DNA of 64,000 nt from Rhizobium sp. BT03 (GCF_030053155.1 NZ_CP125645.1:186001-250000); one strand, 5' to 3'; positions 26,344 to 36,751 are shown, counted from the stretch's first letter. Translations and numbers: made by a program. The notes: generated by a model not told the origin, from the sequence alone.

Positions 26344-26766
26344 ATGGATGTGCGGTTCGATGGAGCGGGCCCCTTGTTCGAAAAATTGCGGCATGGATTT
26401 CAACTGCCCGGAGCCAGCTTGGCTGAAATCGAAGAATGCGAAACCAAACTCGGGGTCATATTGCCTGACGACTATAAGGCGTTCCTGCGTGTCTCAAATG
26501 GGTTCAATGACGAGATCGGTCGGGGATACCTGGTTCTTTGGAATATGCAGGAGCTTTCATTGGCTGCTGGGTACGAAATGTTTGAACTCCAGGAGCGTCG
26601 CTTTCTGATCGGTTCGAACGGCGGGCCGACTGCCTATGGCATCATAGATGGAGACTACGTCTCGATCCCGTTTGTGTGCGCCGGCCCATGGGAGGATGAG
26701 GTCAGAGTGCTTGGGAGCGGCTTCGAGCAGTTCATCATTGCGATCGAAAGCGGGGAAGGTTGGTAA
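26344..26766 (+). CDS. SMI1/KNR4 family protein
   Basis: A 140-residue single-domain protein of the SUKH/SMI1-KNR4 superfamily: ASLAEIEECETKLGVILPDDYKAFL-type opening (about residues 23-47) followed by SNGF, and the late ECLGSGFEQFI-like strand. Bacterial members are often immunity proteins to contact-dependent or polymorphic toxins. No toxin gene is adjacent, so it is an orphan immunity-like or housekeeping member. The start is ATG 26344, and an overlapping ATG frame at 26348 is a shadow. Confidence 0.8.
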   Translation: MDVRFDGAGPLFEKLRHGFQLPGASLAEIEECETKLGVILPDDYKAFLRVSNGFNDEIGRGYLVLWNMQELSLAAGYEMFELQERRFLIGSNGGPTAYGIIDGDYVSIPFVCAGPWEDEVRVLGSGFEQFIIAIESGEGW

Positions 26767-26830
26767 CGGCCCCGCCGTTTCGGGTTTTGAAAGAGAGCCC
26801 AATCTCGAGCTCGTTGCGCACCTGTCGCGG

Positions 26831-28129
26831 TTAGTCCTCGCGCGACCGCTTGATCTCGACAGGCGTCTTCATGATGATTTCCCGATGCGGGAACGGGATG
26901 GAGATGCCGGCTTGCTTGAAAGCATCCCACAGCGCCATCAGCACCTGGCCCCTGACATTCGTCAGGCCATTTGCGGGGTCGGAGATCCAGAAGCGGAGCC
27001 GGAAATCCAGCGACGAAGCGCCAAAGCAGGTGAGCCAGCATACCGGCGCCCTGTAGTCGTTGGCGACGCGATCCACCGTCGAGGCGGTCGCGATTGCGAT
27101 CCTGACGACCTCATGCGGGTCGCTGTCATAGGCCGTGCCGAAGTCGACGTCGATCCTGACGTAGTCACTGGAGAACGACCAGTTGACGACCTGTTGGGAG
27201 ATGAAGTCCTCGTTGGGGATGAGGTATTCTTTGCCGTCACGCGTGATGACCGAGACGAACCGCGAGCGCAGATCGCGGATCGAACCGAAGGTATCGCCGA
27301 GCGTGATCGTGTCGCCCGGCTTGATGGATTTATCGAGGAGGATGATGATGCCGGAGATGAAGTTCGATACGACCTTCTGAAGGCCGAAGCCTATTCCCAC
27401 GCCAACCGCGCCGGAAAAAACGGTCAATGCGGTGAGATCGATTCCGGTGGCTGACAAGGCGATTGCGCCGGCGATCATGATCAGGCCGATTTTTATGAAC
27501 TTGCTGATCAGGACCTTGATCGATGGCGAAAGATCGCCCGATCTCTGCACCCAATGGGACAGGACATTGCCGATGAGAACCGCGACCCAGATGAGCGCGG
27601 CGGCCAAGACGACGACTTTCAGCACAAGAAGGAGTGAAAGGCGCATAGCGCCCAGATTGACAGCCAGCCCATCGAGCGCGGAGAGCACAGGACCGTCAAG
27701 CCGGAGTGCGTACAACGCGACGTAGCTCCAGCTGAAGATTGCGACGAAACGCGACAAGGTGGGATTGCGGATAATCTTGGTCAGAACGGAGATGATGAAC
27801 CACGCCGCCGTCAGCGTCAGGGCGGTCGAGATCAGCCAACGTCGCGACGGCCAGGTCGTTTGAGTGAGCACGACGTTTGCAAGCCATAGCCACATGGCAA
27901 GAAAGAGCCATTTCAAGCGGCGCATGAAAGCGATTATGACGCGCAGCAGGTCCGGGTTACCTTTGATGCGCCTCGCTCTCGATTCCAACGCAGGCTCAGT
28001 GCGTGACGCCAGGAAAGACGCTGCGACGTAACCGACGGCGATGATCCCGAATTGGTAAAACGTCCATTCGCTCAACACGAACGTTCTGAGCCATAGTTCG
28101 AACGCCTCGATTGTCTGCCTGACGTCCAT
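26831..28129 (-). CDS. MscS-type mechanosensitive ion channel
   Basis: A 432-residue membrane protein. Several hydrophobic segments fill the N-terminal 260 residues, then the pore helix and MscS core GAVGVGIGFGLQKVVSNFIS (about residues 243-262) and the beta domain with IKPGDTITLGDTFGSI, ITRDGKEYLIPNEDF and NWSFSSDYVRIDVDFG. The C-terminal alpha/beta domain ends with IKRSRED. It releases solutes under hypo-osmotic shock. ATG 28129 is used. It has no evident operon partner. Confidence 0.9.
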   Translation of the reverse strand: MDVRQTIEAFELWLRTFVLSEWTFYQFGIIAVGYVAASFLASRTEPALESRARRIKGNPDLLRVIIAFMRRLKWLFLAMWLWLANVVLTQTTWPSRRWLISTALTLTAAWFIISVLTKIIRNPTLSRFVAIFSWSYVALYALRLDGPVLSALDGLAVNLGAMRLSLLLVLKVVVLAAALIWVAVLIGNVLSHWVQRSGDLSPSIKVLISKFIKIGLIMIAGAIALSATGIDLTALTVFSGAVGVGIGFGLQKVVSNFISGIIILLDKSIKPGDTITLGDTFGSIRDLRSRFVSVITRDGKEYLIPNEDFISQQVVNWSFSSDYVRIDVDFGTAYDSDPHEVVRIAIATASTVDRVANDYRAPVCWLTCFGASSLDFRLRFWISDPANGLTNVRGQVLMALWDAFKQAGISIPFPHREIIMKTPVEIKRSRED

Positions 28130-28323
28130 GGTTCCGGCCTTTTGAGAGCTTCAAGGCAGATAAGGCGCCGACACGAGTTTTGTTCAATTCACCCGGGATA
28201 GTCGGTGATCGGGCGACGGCCTTTGGCTGGATGACAGCGAGGCTCTTTCTGCCGCGACCGAAGGCGGGTATCCGCCAATGGGCGACCTCATTCAGCAGCG
28301 CAGCGATGGCCGTCCGACGTGGA

Positions 28324-28455
28324 TTATCCGTGCAAGAGAGCGACAAGCGATATCGGTATCTCGACCGCGAAAAAATCCATTGCCGCACCGATAATCACCG
28401 CCCACACGACCATTAGGAAAATGAGCGCTGCAATCCTGATTTCTACTGGTTGCAT
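28324..28455 (-). CDS. Possible 43-residue single-span membrane protein
   Basis: A short frame starting MQPVEIRIAALIFLMVVW, with one strong hydrophobic helix (about residues 7-26) and a second weaker hydrophobic tail. A GGGG stretch lies about 8 bases before ATG 28455. It sits between mscS and fcl in a region with no other candidate. Codon pattern alone does not prove it, so it is a low-confidence call. Confidence 0.3.
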   Translation of the reverse strand: MQPVEIRIAALIFLMVVWAVIIGAAMDFFAVEIPISLVALLHG

Positions 28456-28522
28456 TATCTGCCCCATCCCAGCATATGCGCGTCCCCCCGGACAAACCCT
28501 TTTTATCCCTCGGGCAAATTCG

Positions 28523-29596
28523 CTATACGCGAGGATGATGTGCGACCGTAGAGAGCGGCGGCGCATGCAGTGCGGAAGTCTCGGCTCTCTCCAAACCGAT
28601 GTCGCTTTGACCCATCAAGTCGCCGGACATAGCTCCGTTGCTGCTGCGTTCGAGATAGTGGCCATCCAGGAAGGAGCGGTAGGCGTCTGCGATGCCTTCC
28701 TTCAGACCAATCTTGGGAGACCAGCCGAGCGCGCGAAGCTTGTCGACGCTCAAAAGTTTACGGGGCGTGCCATCCGGCTTGGTCAAGTCGCGCTTGATAC
28801 TGCCTTTGAAGCCGACGACCTTGGAGACGAGGTATGCCAATTCGAGGATGGTAATGTCTTCGCCGGAACCGACGTTCACATGACTGTCGGCGGAATAGGT
28901 CTTCATCAGATGGACGCAGGCATCGGCACAATCGTCAACATGCAGGAATTCGCGCCGCGGCGTGCCGGTACCCCAGATGCCGATCTCTTGCTGCCCGTTG
29001 ATCTTGGCCTCATGCGCCTTGCGTATGAGCGCCGGCATGACATGGCTTGACCCGAGGTCAAAATTGTCCTCCGGACCATAAAGATTGGTCGGCATGGCCG
29101 AAATGAAATCTCTGCCGTGCTGTTTGCGATAGGCATGGCAGAGCTTCAATCCGGCGATCTTGGCGACCGCATACCATTCATTCGTGGGCTCAAGCGATCC
29201 AGTCAGAAGTGAATCCTCGACGATCGGCTGGTCAGCGAATTTCGGATAGATGCAGGACGAGCCCAGAAACATCAGTTTTTCGACATGAGCTCCATGGGCC
29301 GCGTGGATGACGTTGGCCTGGAGAATCAGGTTGTCGTAAAGGAAGTCGGCCGGATAGGTAGCGTTCGCGAGAATGCCGCCGACCGTCGCAGCGGCCAGGA
29401 AGACGGCGTCGGGACGATTCTTGCTCATCCAGGCTTCCACCTGCTCCTGCCGTCTGAGGTCGACCTCGGCACGGGTGGCCGTCAAAATCTCGCAGCCCTC
29501 GGATGCGAGACGCCGCACGATCGCAGAGCCGACCATGCCGCGGTGGCCCGCGACATAGACTTTTTTTCCGGCAAGGCTGTAGATCACCTCAGGCAT
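28523..29596 (-). CDS. fcl: GDP-L-fucose synthase
   Basis: A 357-residue SDR enzyme converting GDP-4-keto-6-deoxymannose to GDP-L-fucose. The Rossmann motif [14 protein letters not shown] (about residues 17-30), the Ser/Cys region [15 protein letters not shown] (about residues 104-118) and the Tyr-Lys pair in [18 protein letters not shown] (about residues 134-151) are present. It carries about 35 extra C-terminal residues beyond the usual end (after [10 protein letters not shown]), low in complexity. The start is ATG 29596 (TTG 29602 is in frame), overlapping the gmd stop by 8 bases. It is the last gene of the leftward polysaccharide operon and shows that the polymer probably contains L-fucose or a derivative. 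Confidence 0.92.
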   Translation of the reverse strand: MPEVIYSLAGKKVYVAGHRGMVGSAIVRRLASEGCEILTATRAEVDLRRQEQVEAWMSKNRPDAVFLAAATVGGILANATYPADFLYDNLILQANVIHAAHGAHVEKLMFLGSSCIYPKFADQPIVEDSLLTGSLEPTNEWYAVAKIAGLKLCHAYRKQHGRDFISAMPTNLYGPEDNFDLGSSHVMPALIRKAHEAKINGQQEIGIWGTGTPRREFLHVDDCADACVHLMKTYSADSHVNVGSGEDITILELAYLVSKVVGFKGSIKRDLTKPDGTPRKLLSVDKLRALGWSPKIGLKEGIADAYRSFLDGHYLERSSNGAMSGDLMGQSDIGLERAETSALHAPPLSTVAHHPRV

Positions 29597-30692
29597 AAGC
29601 AAACCCTCTGGTTACGCCTGCCGAAGGAACGTTTCGCGCCATGACCTTCAGGTCCTCGCGAACCATCTCCGCGACCAGCTGGTCAAGACTGGTCTCATGT
29701 TTCCAGCCAAGCTTGGTGTGCGCCTTCGTCGGATCGCCGATCAGAAGATCGACTTCAGTCGGACGGAAGTAAGCCGGATCGATCTCCACCACACACCGGC
29801 CGGATGTCTTGTCGTATCCCTTTTCCTCAACCCCGTTCCCGCGCCAATCGATTGGCATGCCCACCTTGGCAAAGGCCTTGTCGACAAAGGAACGAACCGA
29901 GTGCGTTTCGCCGGTTGCAAGGACATAGTCCTCCGGTTCGTCCTGTTGCAGCATCAGCCACATGCCGCGGACATATTCTCGTGCATGTCCCCAGTCGCGC
30001 TTGGCGTCCAGATTGCCGAGATAGAGCCTTTCCTGCAGTCCAAGATGGATCGCCGCCGCCGCCCGGGTGATCTTGCGGGTCACGAATGTTTCGCCGCGGA
30101 TCGGGCTTTCATGATTGAACAAAATGCCGTTCGAGGCGTGCATGCCATATGCCTCGCGATAATTGACCACAATCCAATAGGCGTAGAGCTTGGCCGCCGC
30201 GTAGGGGGATCGAGGGTAGAAAGGCGTCGTTTCGCTCTGCGGGACTTCCTGGACTTTGCCGTAGAGCTCGGAGGTGGACGCTTGATAGAAGCGGGTTTTC
30301 TTGGTCAACCCCAGGAGGCGAATTGCTTCGAGCAGCCGAAGGGTGCCGGTTCCATCCGCGTTCGCCGTGTATTCCGGCGTCTCGAAGGAGACTTGAACGT
30401 GGCTTTGTGCGGCGAGATTGTAGATCTCGTCCGGCTGCGTTTCCTGAACGACACGGATGAGATTCGTCGAATCGGTCATGTCCCCGAAATGCAGGATAAA
30501 GCGGGGATTCTCGATGTGGGGATCCTCGTAGAGATGCTCGATGCGACTGGTGTTGAAGGACGATGAGCGGCGCTTGAGGCCGTGAACGATATAGCCCTTC
30601 TCCAAGAGCATTTCGGCCAGATACGCGCCGTCCTGACCTGTTATACCAGTAATCAGCGCAACTTTTCGGGTTTCTCTCATTCCACTATCCAT
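29589..30692 (-). CDS. gmd: GDP-mannose 4,6-dehydratase
   Basis: A 367-residue SDR enzyme that makes GDP-4-keto-6-deoxy-D-mannose from GDP-mannose. It has [19 protein letters not shown] (about residues 14-32), the Thr/Ser-Glu-Tyr segment [20 protein letters not shown] (about residues 127-146) and the catalytic Tyr-Lys in [18 protein letters not shown] 30692 has GGAGGA close upstream. It is directly followed by fcl, the next step of the pathway. GDP-mannose synthesis genes are not in the window. Confidence 0.95.
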   Translation of the reverse strand: MDSGMRETRKVALITGITGQDGAYLAEMLLEKGYIVHGLKRRSSSFNTSRIEHLYEDPHIENPRFILHFGDMTDSTNLIRVVQETQPDEIYNLAAQSHVQVSFETPEYTANADGTGTLRLLEAIRLLGLTKKTRFYQASTSELYGKVQEVPQSETTPFYPRSPYAAAKLYAYWIVVNYREAYGMHASNGILFNHESPIRGETFVTRKITRAAAAIHLGLQERLYLGNLDAKRDWGHAREYVRGMWLMLQQDEPEDYVLATGETHSVRSFVDKAFAKVGMPIDWRGNGVEEKGYDKTSGRCVVEIDPAYFRPTEVDLLIGDPTKAHTKLGWKHETSLDQLVAEMVREDLKVMARNVPSAGVTRGFAYA

Positions 30693-30756
30693 GGTTCCTC
30701 CGACTCGATACCAATGCAGAAGCAAATTGAGCGTTTAAACATCGCGTGTGATGCAT

Positions 30757-32961
30757 TCATGCTTTGAGTTTGTAGTATTTCATCAGAGATTTCGAAAACA
30801 ACTCCGAGTCGCTGAAGTTATACAATGCATGCTTTTCAGGGTTTACGTTGTTGATCGCGACAACGATTTCCGAATTTCGCGAGCTTTTCATTTGCTGCAG
30901 GCTGAACTCGACCGCGCGGCGGCTTGTCTTCCCCCATCTGACGATCGCCAGTGTTCTTTCCGCCAGGGCCGTCAAATGGACGGTATCTGTCGAGGCGAGC
31001 ACAGGCGCGCTGTCGAAGATGACGATCTGGCCGGCGGCGACCGCCGTCTCGATGATTTCTGCCAGGCCGTTCGGACGGACGCGCCGCTGGAGACTGAATT
31101 TTCCAGATGGAATGAAATCGATGCCGCTTGGATGGTGGTAGACGATGTCGCGGAAATCGGCCTGGCCATTCAGGAATTCGTTCAGTCCGTACATGACTCC
31201 CGACCTGAAAAACGTATCGAGTTTTCCCCGTCGAAGGTCGCCATCGACCAGCAGCACCGGAATTGCGGCGGCGGCTAGTTCCATAGCCAGCGATCGCGCG
31301 ACAAGCGACTTGCCGTCTCCGCTGTGCGCTGACGTAACGACGATGCTGTTCGGCAACTTGCCGCCATTGGACTGCTTGAGTGAAAGCACGACGGTACGGA
31401 TTGCTTCGTCAAACATCGGCACCGGCATATGTGAGAACATCGTCTTCGAATTTTCTCTGCGCGCCAGACGCGGGATAAGTCCAGCCGGTATCGAGCGCGC
31501 CATTCCAGCTATTTGGTCGAAACTCCGGACCGTCCGGTCCCACATTTCGACCACGAAAGCAGCCGTTACGGCGGCCGAGATCGCAGCCAGGAGGGCGCCC
31601 ACCAGATAGGAAAGCCGTCCACGTCCCTGTGACGCGAGCGGTACTGTAGCCGGTGTTAAAACTTCCAACTCCGCCCCCGGCAGCATGGCCTTCGCGGCAA
31701 GGTCGCGGCGCTGGTTCTCAAGCTTGTCGAGTGCCGTTTGTTCCTTTTCGGCGATTTTCTGCAGTCGCAGCAATTCCGTCTGCACCAGCGCATCGCGTAT
31801 GCGTTTTTCATTCGCAACAACCAACCTGGATTGTACTGCCTCAGCTTCATGATCAAGGGCGACGAGCTTGGCGCGCATTGTCTGGAGATATTGTTTGGTC
31901 GCAAGTTCGAGATCGGCACGGGATTCTTCGATCTCTCCACGTAGCTCCACCACGGCCTCGGCATTGCCGTCATATGTCTCAAGAAGACGGGCGAGATCCT
32001 GCTCCTGTCCGCGAAGATCGCGTTGCTTTATGGCAATGCTGTCGGGAACGACGATATTCTGCGCAGCGACCGAAGTGTTATCCGCGGCCTCAAGCGCCGA
32101 GATCACCGCCCCTACCTCAACCCGGCTTTCTTCGATTTTCCCTTCCCGGCCAGTGAGTTCCAGAAATGACTTGATCCGTTCCTCCTGAGCGTCCTCTTTC
32201 GAGACGACGTCCATCGATTCTTGATAGTTGCGGGCAGCGTCGCGAGAAATGTCCGCGCGCGCCTGCTGTTCCGTGATGCGCTGTCGGATCCATTCCTCCG
32301 CTGCATCCAGACGGCCACTGACATTCTCCTTCCGCTCATCGAGGTAAATGCTGATGACCCGGTTCGGAACCGCGGCTGCGAGTTCAGGATCAGTCGAATT
32401 GAAGCTGATCTGGACAACGTCACTCTTGTCTTCATGCCACACGCCGAGCGCCCTGTAATATTCCGGGATGATGGCGTTGATGTTGTTCCGGTCAGGCGAG
32501 GCGGTTTTTTTTGTGTCGAACAGGCCGCGCAACTTTGCCCGGATCTTTTCAATGAACGAGATCTTCCGCAGTGCTGGATTGAATTCCTCCCGCAGGTTAA
32601 GCTGCAATTCACGGACAACTCGCTCTGCGATACTTCTGGATAGAAGCCGCTCAGTCTCGGATTTCGCGTCAAGTAGATCACTGCGGCTGGTATCGTCCGC
32701 ATCAAGTGATATTGCGAGAGGCTGGTGGACAATCAGCCGGGCCCAGCCCTGGTAGGTGGGCTTCAACCCAAAGATCATAATCGCCGCGGGCACCATGAGC
32801 AGTGCGGCTATCGAGATGATCATGATCATTCTGCGACGGACGAGACGGTAGATGGATGCCAGATCGAAGTTATCAGCCTTTGTCTCTACCTGAAAGCGAG
32901 GGTCGTATCGCATCGGCGAGATCGGAAGATTGCGGTCCGGCGGAAGAGTGGAAATCGTCAT
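30757..32961 (-). CDS. Chain-length determinant / tyrosine autokinase (Wzc/ExoP-like)
   Basis: A 734-residue inner-membrane protein. A Wzz domain with first membrane helix (IIMIISIAALLMVPAAIMI-like, about residues 46-66), a long periplasmic coiled-coil region (about 200-440) and a second helix (about 460-485) precede a cytoplasmic BY-kinase domain: Walker A SAHSGDGKS (about residue 550), A' VLLVDGDLRRG and B IVIFDSAPVL. The C-terminal tail has only three Tyr (LYNF and KYYKLKA), fewer than the Tyr cluster of classical Wzc. It controls polymer length and export in a Wzy-dependent system. It overlaps the preceding glycosyltransferase stop by 4 bases and is 64 bases before gmd. Confidence 0.9.
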   Translation of the reverse strand: MTISTLPPDRNLPISPMRYDPRFQVETKADNFDLASIYRLVRRRMIMIISIAALLMVPAAIMIFGLKPTYQGWARLIVHQPLAISLDADDTSRSDLLDAKSETERLLSRSIAERVVRELQLNLREEFNPALRKISFIEKIRAKLRGLFDTKKTASPDRNNINAIIPEYYRALGVWHEDKSDVVQISFNSTDPELAAAVPNRVISIYLDERKENVSGRLDAAEEWIRQRITEQQARADISRDAARNYQESMDVVSKEDAQEERIKSFLELTGREGKIEESRVEVGAVISALEAADNTSVAAQNIVVPDSIAIKQRDLRGQEQDLARLLETYDGNAEAVVELRGEIEESRADLELATKQYLQTMRAKLVALDHEAEAVQSRLVVANEKRIRDALVQTELLRLQKIAEKEQTALDKLENQRRDLAAKAMLPGAELEVLTPATVPLASQGRGRLSYLVGALLAAISAAVTAAFVVEMWDRTVRSFDQIAGMARSIPAGLIPRLARRENSKTMFSHMPVPMFDEAIRTVVLSLKQSNGGKLPNSIVVTSAHSGDGKSLVARSLAMELAAAAIPVLLVDGDLRRGKLDTFFRSGVMYGLNEFLNGQADFRDIVYHHPSGIDFIPSGKFSLQRRVRPNGLAEIIETAVAAGQIVIFDSAPVLASTDTVHLTALAERTLAIVRWGKTSRRAVEFSLQQMKSSRNSEIVVAINNVNPEKHALYNFSDSELFSKSLMKYYKLKA

Positions 32962-34100
32962 CGTGCGCCAACCATTGCTTGAGGTTTCGCGGAAACGGTT
33001 TCGTAGAGTTTCTCGAGCGACCGCATATAGGCCTTCATGCTGAAATGGTTGAGGTAATGCATGCGCCCCTGGACTGAGAGGCGGATGCAGGTTTCCGGAT
33101 CGGTCACCAGTTTCGCCAGGGCTGCAGCCAAGGCATTCGGATCTCCGACGGGGACGAAGATCCCGGTTTCACCGTCGGTAATGACTTCGTCATGCGCTCC
33201 GACACGCGTGGTGACGACGGCGAGCCCGTGGGACAGCCCTTCGAGCACGGCCATTGCCAGACCTTCTGCGTGCGAAGGCAGGACCAGGATATCTGCACGC
33301 GCACACAGGGCCCGCGCCTCGGCGGCGTCGAGCCAGCCGGGCATCTCTACCAAATTGGAAAGCGACATGGCGTCAGCCTGACGGCGATAATCCTCAACGG
33401 GCCCGTCGCCTGCCAATACAGCCGTCCACCTGAGCTCTTTCATCACGGGGTGGCTGAGGGCCAGCAGAAGCTCCGTGACGCCCTTGCGTTCGCTCAACCG
33501 GCCAAGGAATACGATCAACGGTGTCTGGCCGGCGCGAATATCGTGCGCCCCGGGATCGGGGACGCAATTATGGGCAATGACCGTGCGGCGCTCGTCAACG
33601 CCCAGAAGGGTCGTCAGCGTTATGCGATCGCGCCGGCCCAGCGCCACAACGCAATCGGCGTTCTGAAACATCCGACGGATGAGGCGTTGTTGGCGCGGCG
33701 AGCGTTGAGCAAAGTCGCCGGCGTAGTCGTAATCGTGCAGGTGCAGCATGTGGCAGCACCCGAATAATCGGGCAGCCTCCGTCAGGATCAGTTTTCGCGA
33801 CGTGCTGCCGCGGCCGGCGATATGGATATGGTGAATGCGGTCGGGTGCAACGATCCGGTCCTTTGCCATCGTCAGGATGGCGCCGATGAGGCGCGCCGGC
33901 GACGTCAATTTAGACCATCGCGCCCCTCTCGTATCGGTGACGAAATGTTTGGCGCCGGTCTCTTTCGCCGTCTCTGTTATATAGCCGACCAGCCTGCCAA
34001 TGCCGCCGCCGTTCTCGCAGCCGCCCGGAACATAATGGCGGACGCTGGCCGCGCTCCGTGCCGACAGCCGACTTCTGTCCGTGAGGGCTTCCATCAGCAT
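32958..34100 (-). CDS. Glycosyltransferase family 4
   Basis: A 380-residue GT-B enzyme. The C-terminal donor domain has PLIVFLGRLSERKGVTELL (about residues 198-216) and the EX7E motif in LPSHAEGLAMAVLEGLSHG (about residues 278-296), where Glu residues bind the nucleotide sugar. It adds a sugar to the undecaprenyl-linked repeat unit at the cytoplasmic face. ATG 34094 within the frame is an alternative start. Overlaps with both neighbours show operon coupling. Confidence 0.88.
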   Translation of the reverse strand: MLMEALTDRSRLSARSAASVRHYVPGGCENGGGIGRLVGYITETAKETGAKHFVTDTRGARWSKLTSPARLIGAILTMAKDRIVAPDRIHHIHIAGRGSTSRKLILTEAARLFGCCHMLHLHDYDYAGDFAQRSPRQQRLIRRMFQNADCVVALGRRDRITLTTLLGVDERRTVIAHNCVPDPGAHDIRAGQTPLIVFLGRLSERKGVTELLLALSHPVMKELRWTAVLAGDGPVEDYRRQADAMSLSNLVEMPGWLDAAEARALCARADILVLPSHAEGLAMAVLEGLSHGLAVVTTRVGAHDEVITDGETGIFVPVGDPNALAAALAKLVTDPETCIRLSVQGRMHYLNHFSMKAYMRSLEKLYETVSAKPQAMVGAR

Positions 34101-35194
34101 GACCCGACCACCTCCCGATAGACGGCGGCGGCCTGGCCGCCGACCCGTTCAGGCGAATTCGGTCCTTTGGCCCATTGAAGCGCATTGGTGCCGAACGTGT
34201 TTCTAAGCTCGCCGCTGTCTGCCAATGTCCTGATCGCTGCCGCGAGCTCTTTGGCATCTCCGGGAGGAACCACCATTCCCAACCCGTTGGGCTGAACCGT
34301 GTTCCGCAACTCGCCGACATCGGTGACGATGACCGGTTTGCCAAAGGCGGCTGCAAGGTTGAGCACACCGCTTTGGGATGCCTCCGTATAGGGAAGCACG
34401 ACGATGTCGGCATCCAGGAAAAGCTGGGCGACCTCCGCATCCTCGATGAAACGATTGCGAATATCGTAGCGGCCGGCATCCCCCATAAGCGGCTGGAATA
34501 TCAGCGGGTCGTCGCCACGCCCTGCGACCGTGATGCGCAGGTTGGGAAGCAGGTCCTTGAGCATCGCTTCGGCCCGGACCAGATGTTCCAGGCCCTTGTA
34601 GGCAAAAATCCGTCCGAACAGCAGGACGCGGATCGTTCCATCGGCGTCGCGCGGCGTCATATTCTGTCGCTGGGCGAGTTCCGCATAGCGAAGGATGGAG
34701 GGATGCGACAGGACATGGACGCGATCGGCGGATTTCGCGTATCGATCGAGAACCAGCTGCTTCAGTCCCTCGCCGTGGACGACAAGATGCCCGGATTGCC
34801 TCACCATCAATTCGGGGGCCCAGCCGGGCAGGGTGCGCGTCTCCAAATCGCCGGGATGGATTTCCACGTCATGGATGGTCGTCACAAGCGGGATCGGGCG
34901 CCAGAACGGCACGGCGAGGTTCAGCCAAAGCGTAGAATTGCTAAGGAGATGAATGAGGTTCGGCTGTTCCCGCCGGATCAGGCGCGTAAGCTGGTACAGG
35001 AACCAGGGATTGGAGAGAGAACGGTGTCTCGGCCAGTCCAGAAGGTGCAGGTCGACAGCCGGATCGAAGGAAGAGGCGAGATGTGCATAGCGCCGGCGCG
35101 GCACGGCAAGCACAACGTCCAGGTGCTGGGCAACGCCGCTGGCGAAGGAGATGGTATAATCTTCCAGTTCGGAAACCAGTAGCAGCGCCTTCAT
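34094..35194 (-). CDS. Glycosyltransferase family 4
   Basis: A 366-residue GT-B enzyme: N-terminal acceptor domain with LVTTIHDVEIHPGD (about residues 103-116), C-terminal donor domain with RVLLFGRIFAYKGLEHLV (about residues 192-209) and LPYTEASQSGVLNLAAAFGK (EX7E-like, here E..S...N, about residues 268-287). Its closest pattern is the WcaA/RfaB-type mannosyl/rhamnosyl transferases, so the donor could be one of several. It overlaps the GT2 gene upstream by 4 bases. Confidence 0.88.
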   Translation of the reverse strand: MKALLLVSELEDYTISFASGVAQHLDVVLAVPRRRYAHLASSFDPAVDLHLLDWPRHRSLSNPWFLYQLTRLIRREQPNLIHLLSNSTLWLNLAVPFWRPIPLVTTIHDVEIHPGDLETRTLPGWAPELMVRQSGHLVVHGEGLKQLVLDRYAKSADRVHVLSHPSILRYAELAQRQNMTPRDADGTIRVLLFGRIFAYKGLEHLVRAEAMLKDLLPNLRITVAGRGDDPLIFQPLMGDAGRYDIRNRFIEDAEVAQLFLDADIVVLPYTEASQSGVLNLAAAFGKPVIVTDVGELRNTVQPNGLGMVVPPGDAKELAAAIRTLADSGELRNTFGTNALQWAKGPNSPERVGGQAAAVYREVVGSC

Positions 35195-36141
35195 TTCGCT
35201 GCCTCCGACAAGCCTACGTCAAGGCCGAGCCGTGAAAGGCCGCGCGCCGAGCGCAGACTATCGCGCGTCCGCCTGAGCAGGTTCGGTTCGCCGGCAAAGA
35301 AGAGGCCTTCGACGGCAAGTTTGAGCCGGCTGAGGGCATCGGCTCCCTGCAGCTTCGCCGACGCAACGCGATAGGGATAGTGATCCGCCAGATGCAGCCT
35401 TGCCGGCAGTTCATGGGCTGAGAGAAACAGGTTCGTTGCCTCAACGGTATGCCGCCAGTGCGTCATCCGCCTTCTTAGCGTGGCGGCGTCCTCGGTCGAG
35501 CGATACCAGTTGTTATTGTGGATGCGGTAGAAGCCGAGCGGATCCGGCATGGCAATCACGTCCCCCAGAAACGGATAGATCCCCACGAGCCAGGCGTCGG
35601 CTGATATGCGGAACTGTTCTGGAATGGCGCCCGCAGCATCCCATGCGCTCCGTCGCACCGCGACGGCTGACGTCATCGGAAAAGGCCACCAACCAGCCGA
35701 TCTGGCGAGCAGCGACGACAAGGCGCCCGAACACAGGGTCCGAGGGATCGGCTTGGACGTCGGCGTGCCATCGACAAGCGTCGGCTGCAGTCGATGATAG
35801 ACGAGCGACGCTTGAGGGTTTGCGCGGAACGCGGCTGCCGTCGCCGACAGCTTGCCCGGCGCCCACCAGTCGTCGGCATCCAGAAAACAGAGGATCTCGC
35901 CCATGCTTGATCCGACAGCGGTATTGATCGCAGCGGCCTGTCCTGCGTTCTCCTGAAAGATCACCTTTACGCGGCTGTCATACGCTTCCAGAACAGCCCG
36001 CGACTGGTCGGTCGAGCCGTCGTCGACGACGATTATCTCGACGTTGCGCGCGTCTTGGCTCAACACGCTGTCTATCGCCCGCCCAAGGAAGCGAGCGTAG
36101 TTGTAATTATTGATGAGGACACTGAGGGCCGGCCGCTCCAT
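35191..36141 (-). CDS. Glycosyltransferase family 2
   Basis: A 316-residue GT-A enzyme with the family opening LSVLINNYNYARFLGRAIDS (residues 6-25), VEIIVVDDGSTDQSRAVL (about residues 34-51) and the metal-binding DxD as ILCFLDADDWW (about residues 83-93). It transfers a sugar to the lipid-linked repeat unit. It is the first recognised gene of the leftward operon. Its upstream promoter lies in 36142-36751, divergent from the polymerase gene. Confidence 0.88.
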   Translation of the reverse strand: MERPALSVLINNYNYARFLGRAIDSVLSQDARNVEIIVVDDGSTDQSRAVLEAYDSRVKVIFQENAGQAAAINTAVGSSMGEILCFLDADDWWAPGKLSATAAAFRANPQASLVYHRLQPTLVDGTPTSKPIPRTLCSGALSSLLARSAGWWPFPMTSAVAVRRSAWDAAGAIPEQFRISADAWLVGIYPFLGDVIAMPDPLGFYRIHNNNWYRSTEDAATLRRRMTHWRHTVEATNLFLSAHELPARLHLADHYPYRVASAKLQGADALSRLKLAVEGLFFAGEPNLLRRTRDSLRSARGLSRLGLDVGLSEAAK

Positions 36142-36751
36142 GACGCGCTCTCAGGCGGGTTGCCGCGATGCGCCGCTGTACAGCGCAAAGTTGCTTAAGA
36201 GATCGGCCTTTACGCAGCCATCGCGGTTTGCAGCGTCGGTGACGGCGATATCCGAAATAGCGTGTCGGCCGAACAGCATTCTGCGCAGAGCCGATGAGAT
36301 CGCCGCTGATAATGCCACGACGAGTAGAGCGCCCGTCGTGCTGCATAGAGAACTAGGATCATGACGCAGAAACATAGCAATCCTAACCTTCCAGGCTTCG
36401 ACTGCAGAGATAGACCCTGCCAGAATTGTTGCCTCATTGCAGTGGAACCGCGGCTTAACCACCACGCTTCATAAGACATTCATCGCCACGGTACCGGTGA
36501 ACGGACACGTGCAACATCTGCTCTTAAGGGCAATTCGCGGACATGAAGGCCCGTCTTTTGGGTAAATGCCGGCTGAAAGCGTAGGCGCAACATCGTCTTT
36601 GGGTGAAGCGAAGGTGCATTAGGCGTAGCCCGCCCTTCACTAGGACAGGTTGACCGCGGATGCGGCTGGATGATTGCCTGAGAGCAGCGCCAGCCGCGAA
36701 GGCCGACAGCTGTTTTTTGATCTTGTCTGTTCAACTCAGTCGGGACGGATA
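36142..36751. other. Divergent promoter region of the two polysaccharide operons
   Basis: About 610 bases with no gene I can support. A hydrophobic minus-strand frame (about 36370 to 36151) ends 10 bases before the GT2 start but has no ribosome site or recognisable domain. The divergent promoters of both operons must lie here. No clear -35/-10 pair or operator palindrome was identified. Confidence 0.4.

Noticed and set aside
36151..36465. Hydrophobic minus-strand frame just upstream of the GT2 gene
   Set aside because: No recognisable domain or start signal; likely chance in a promoter region.
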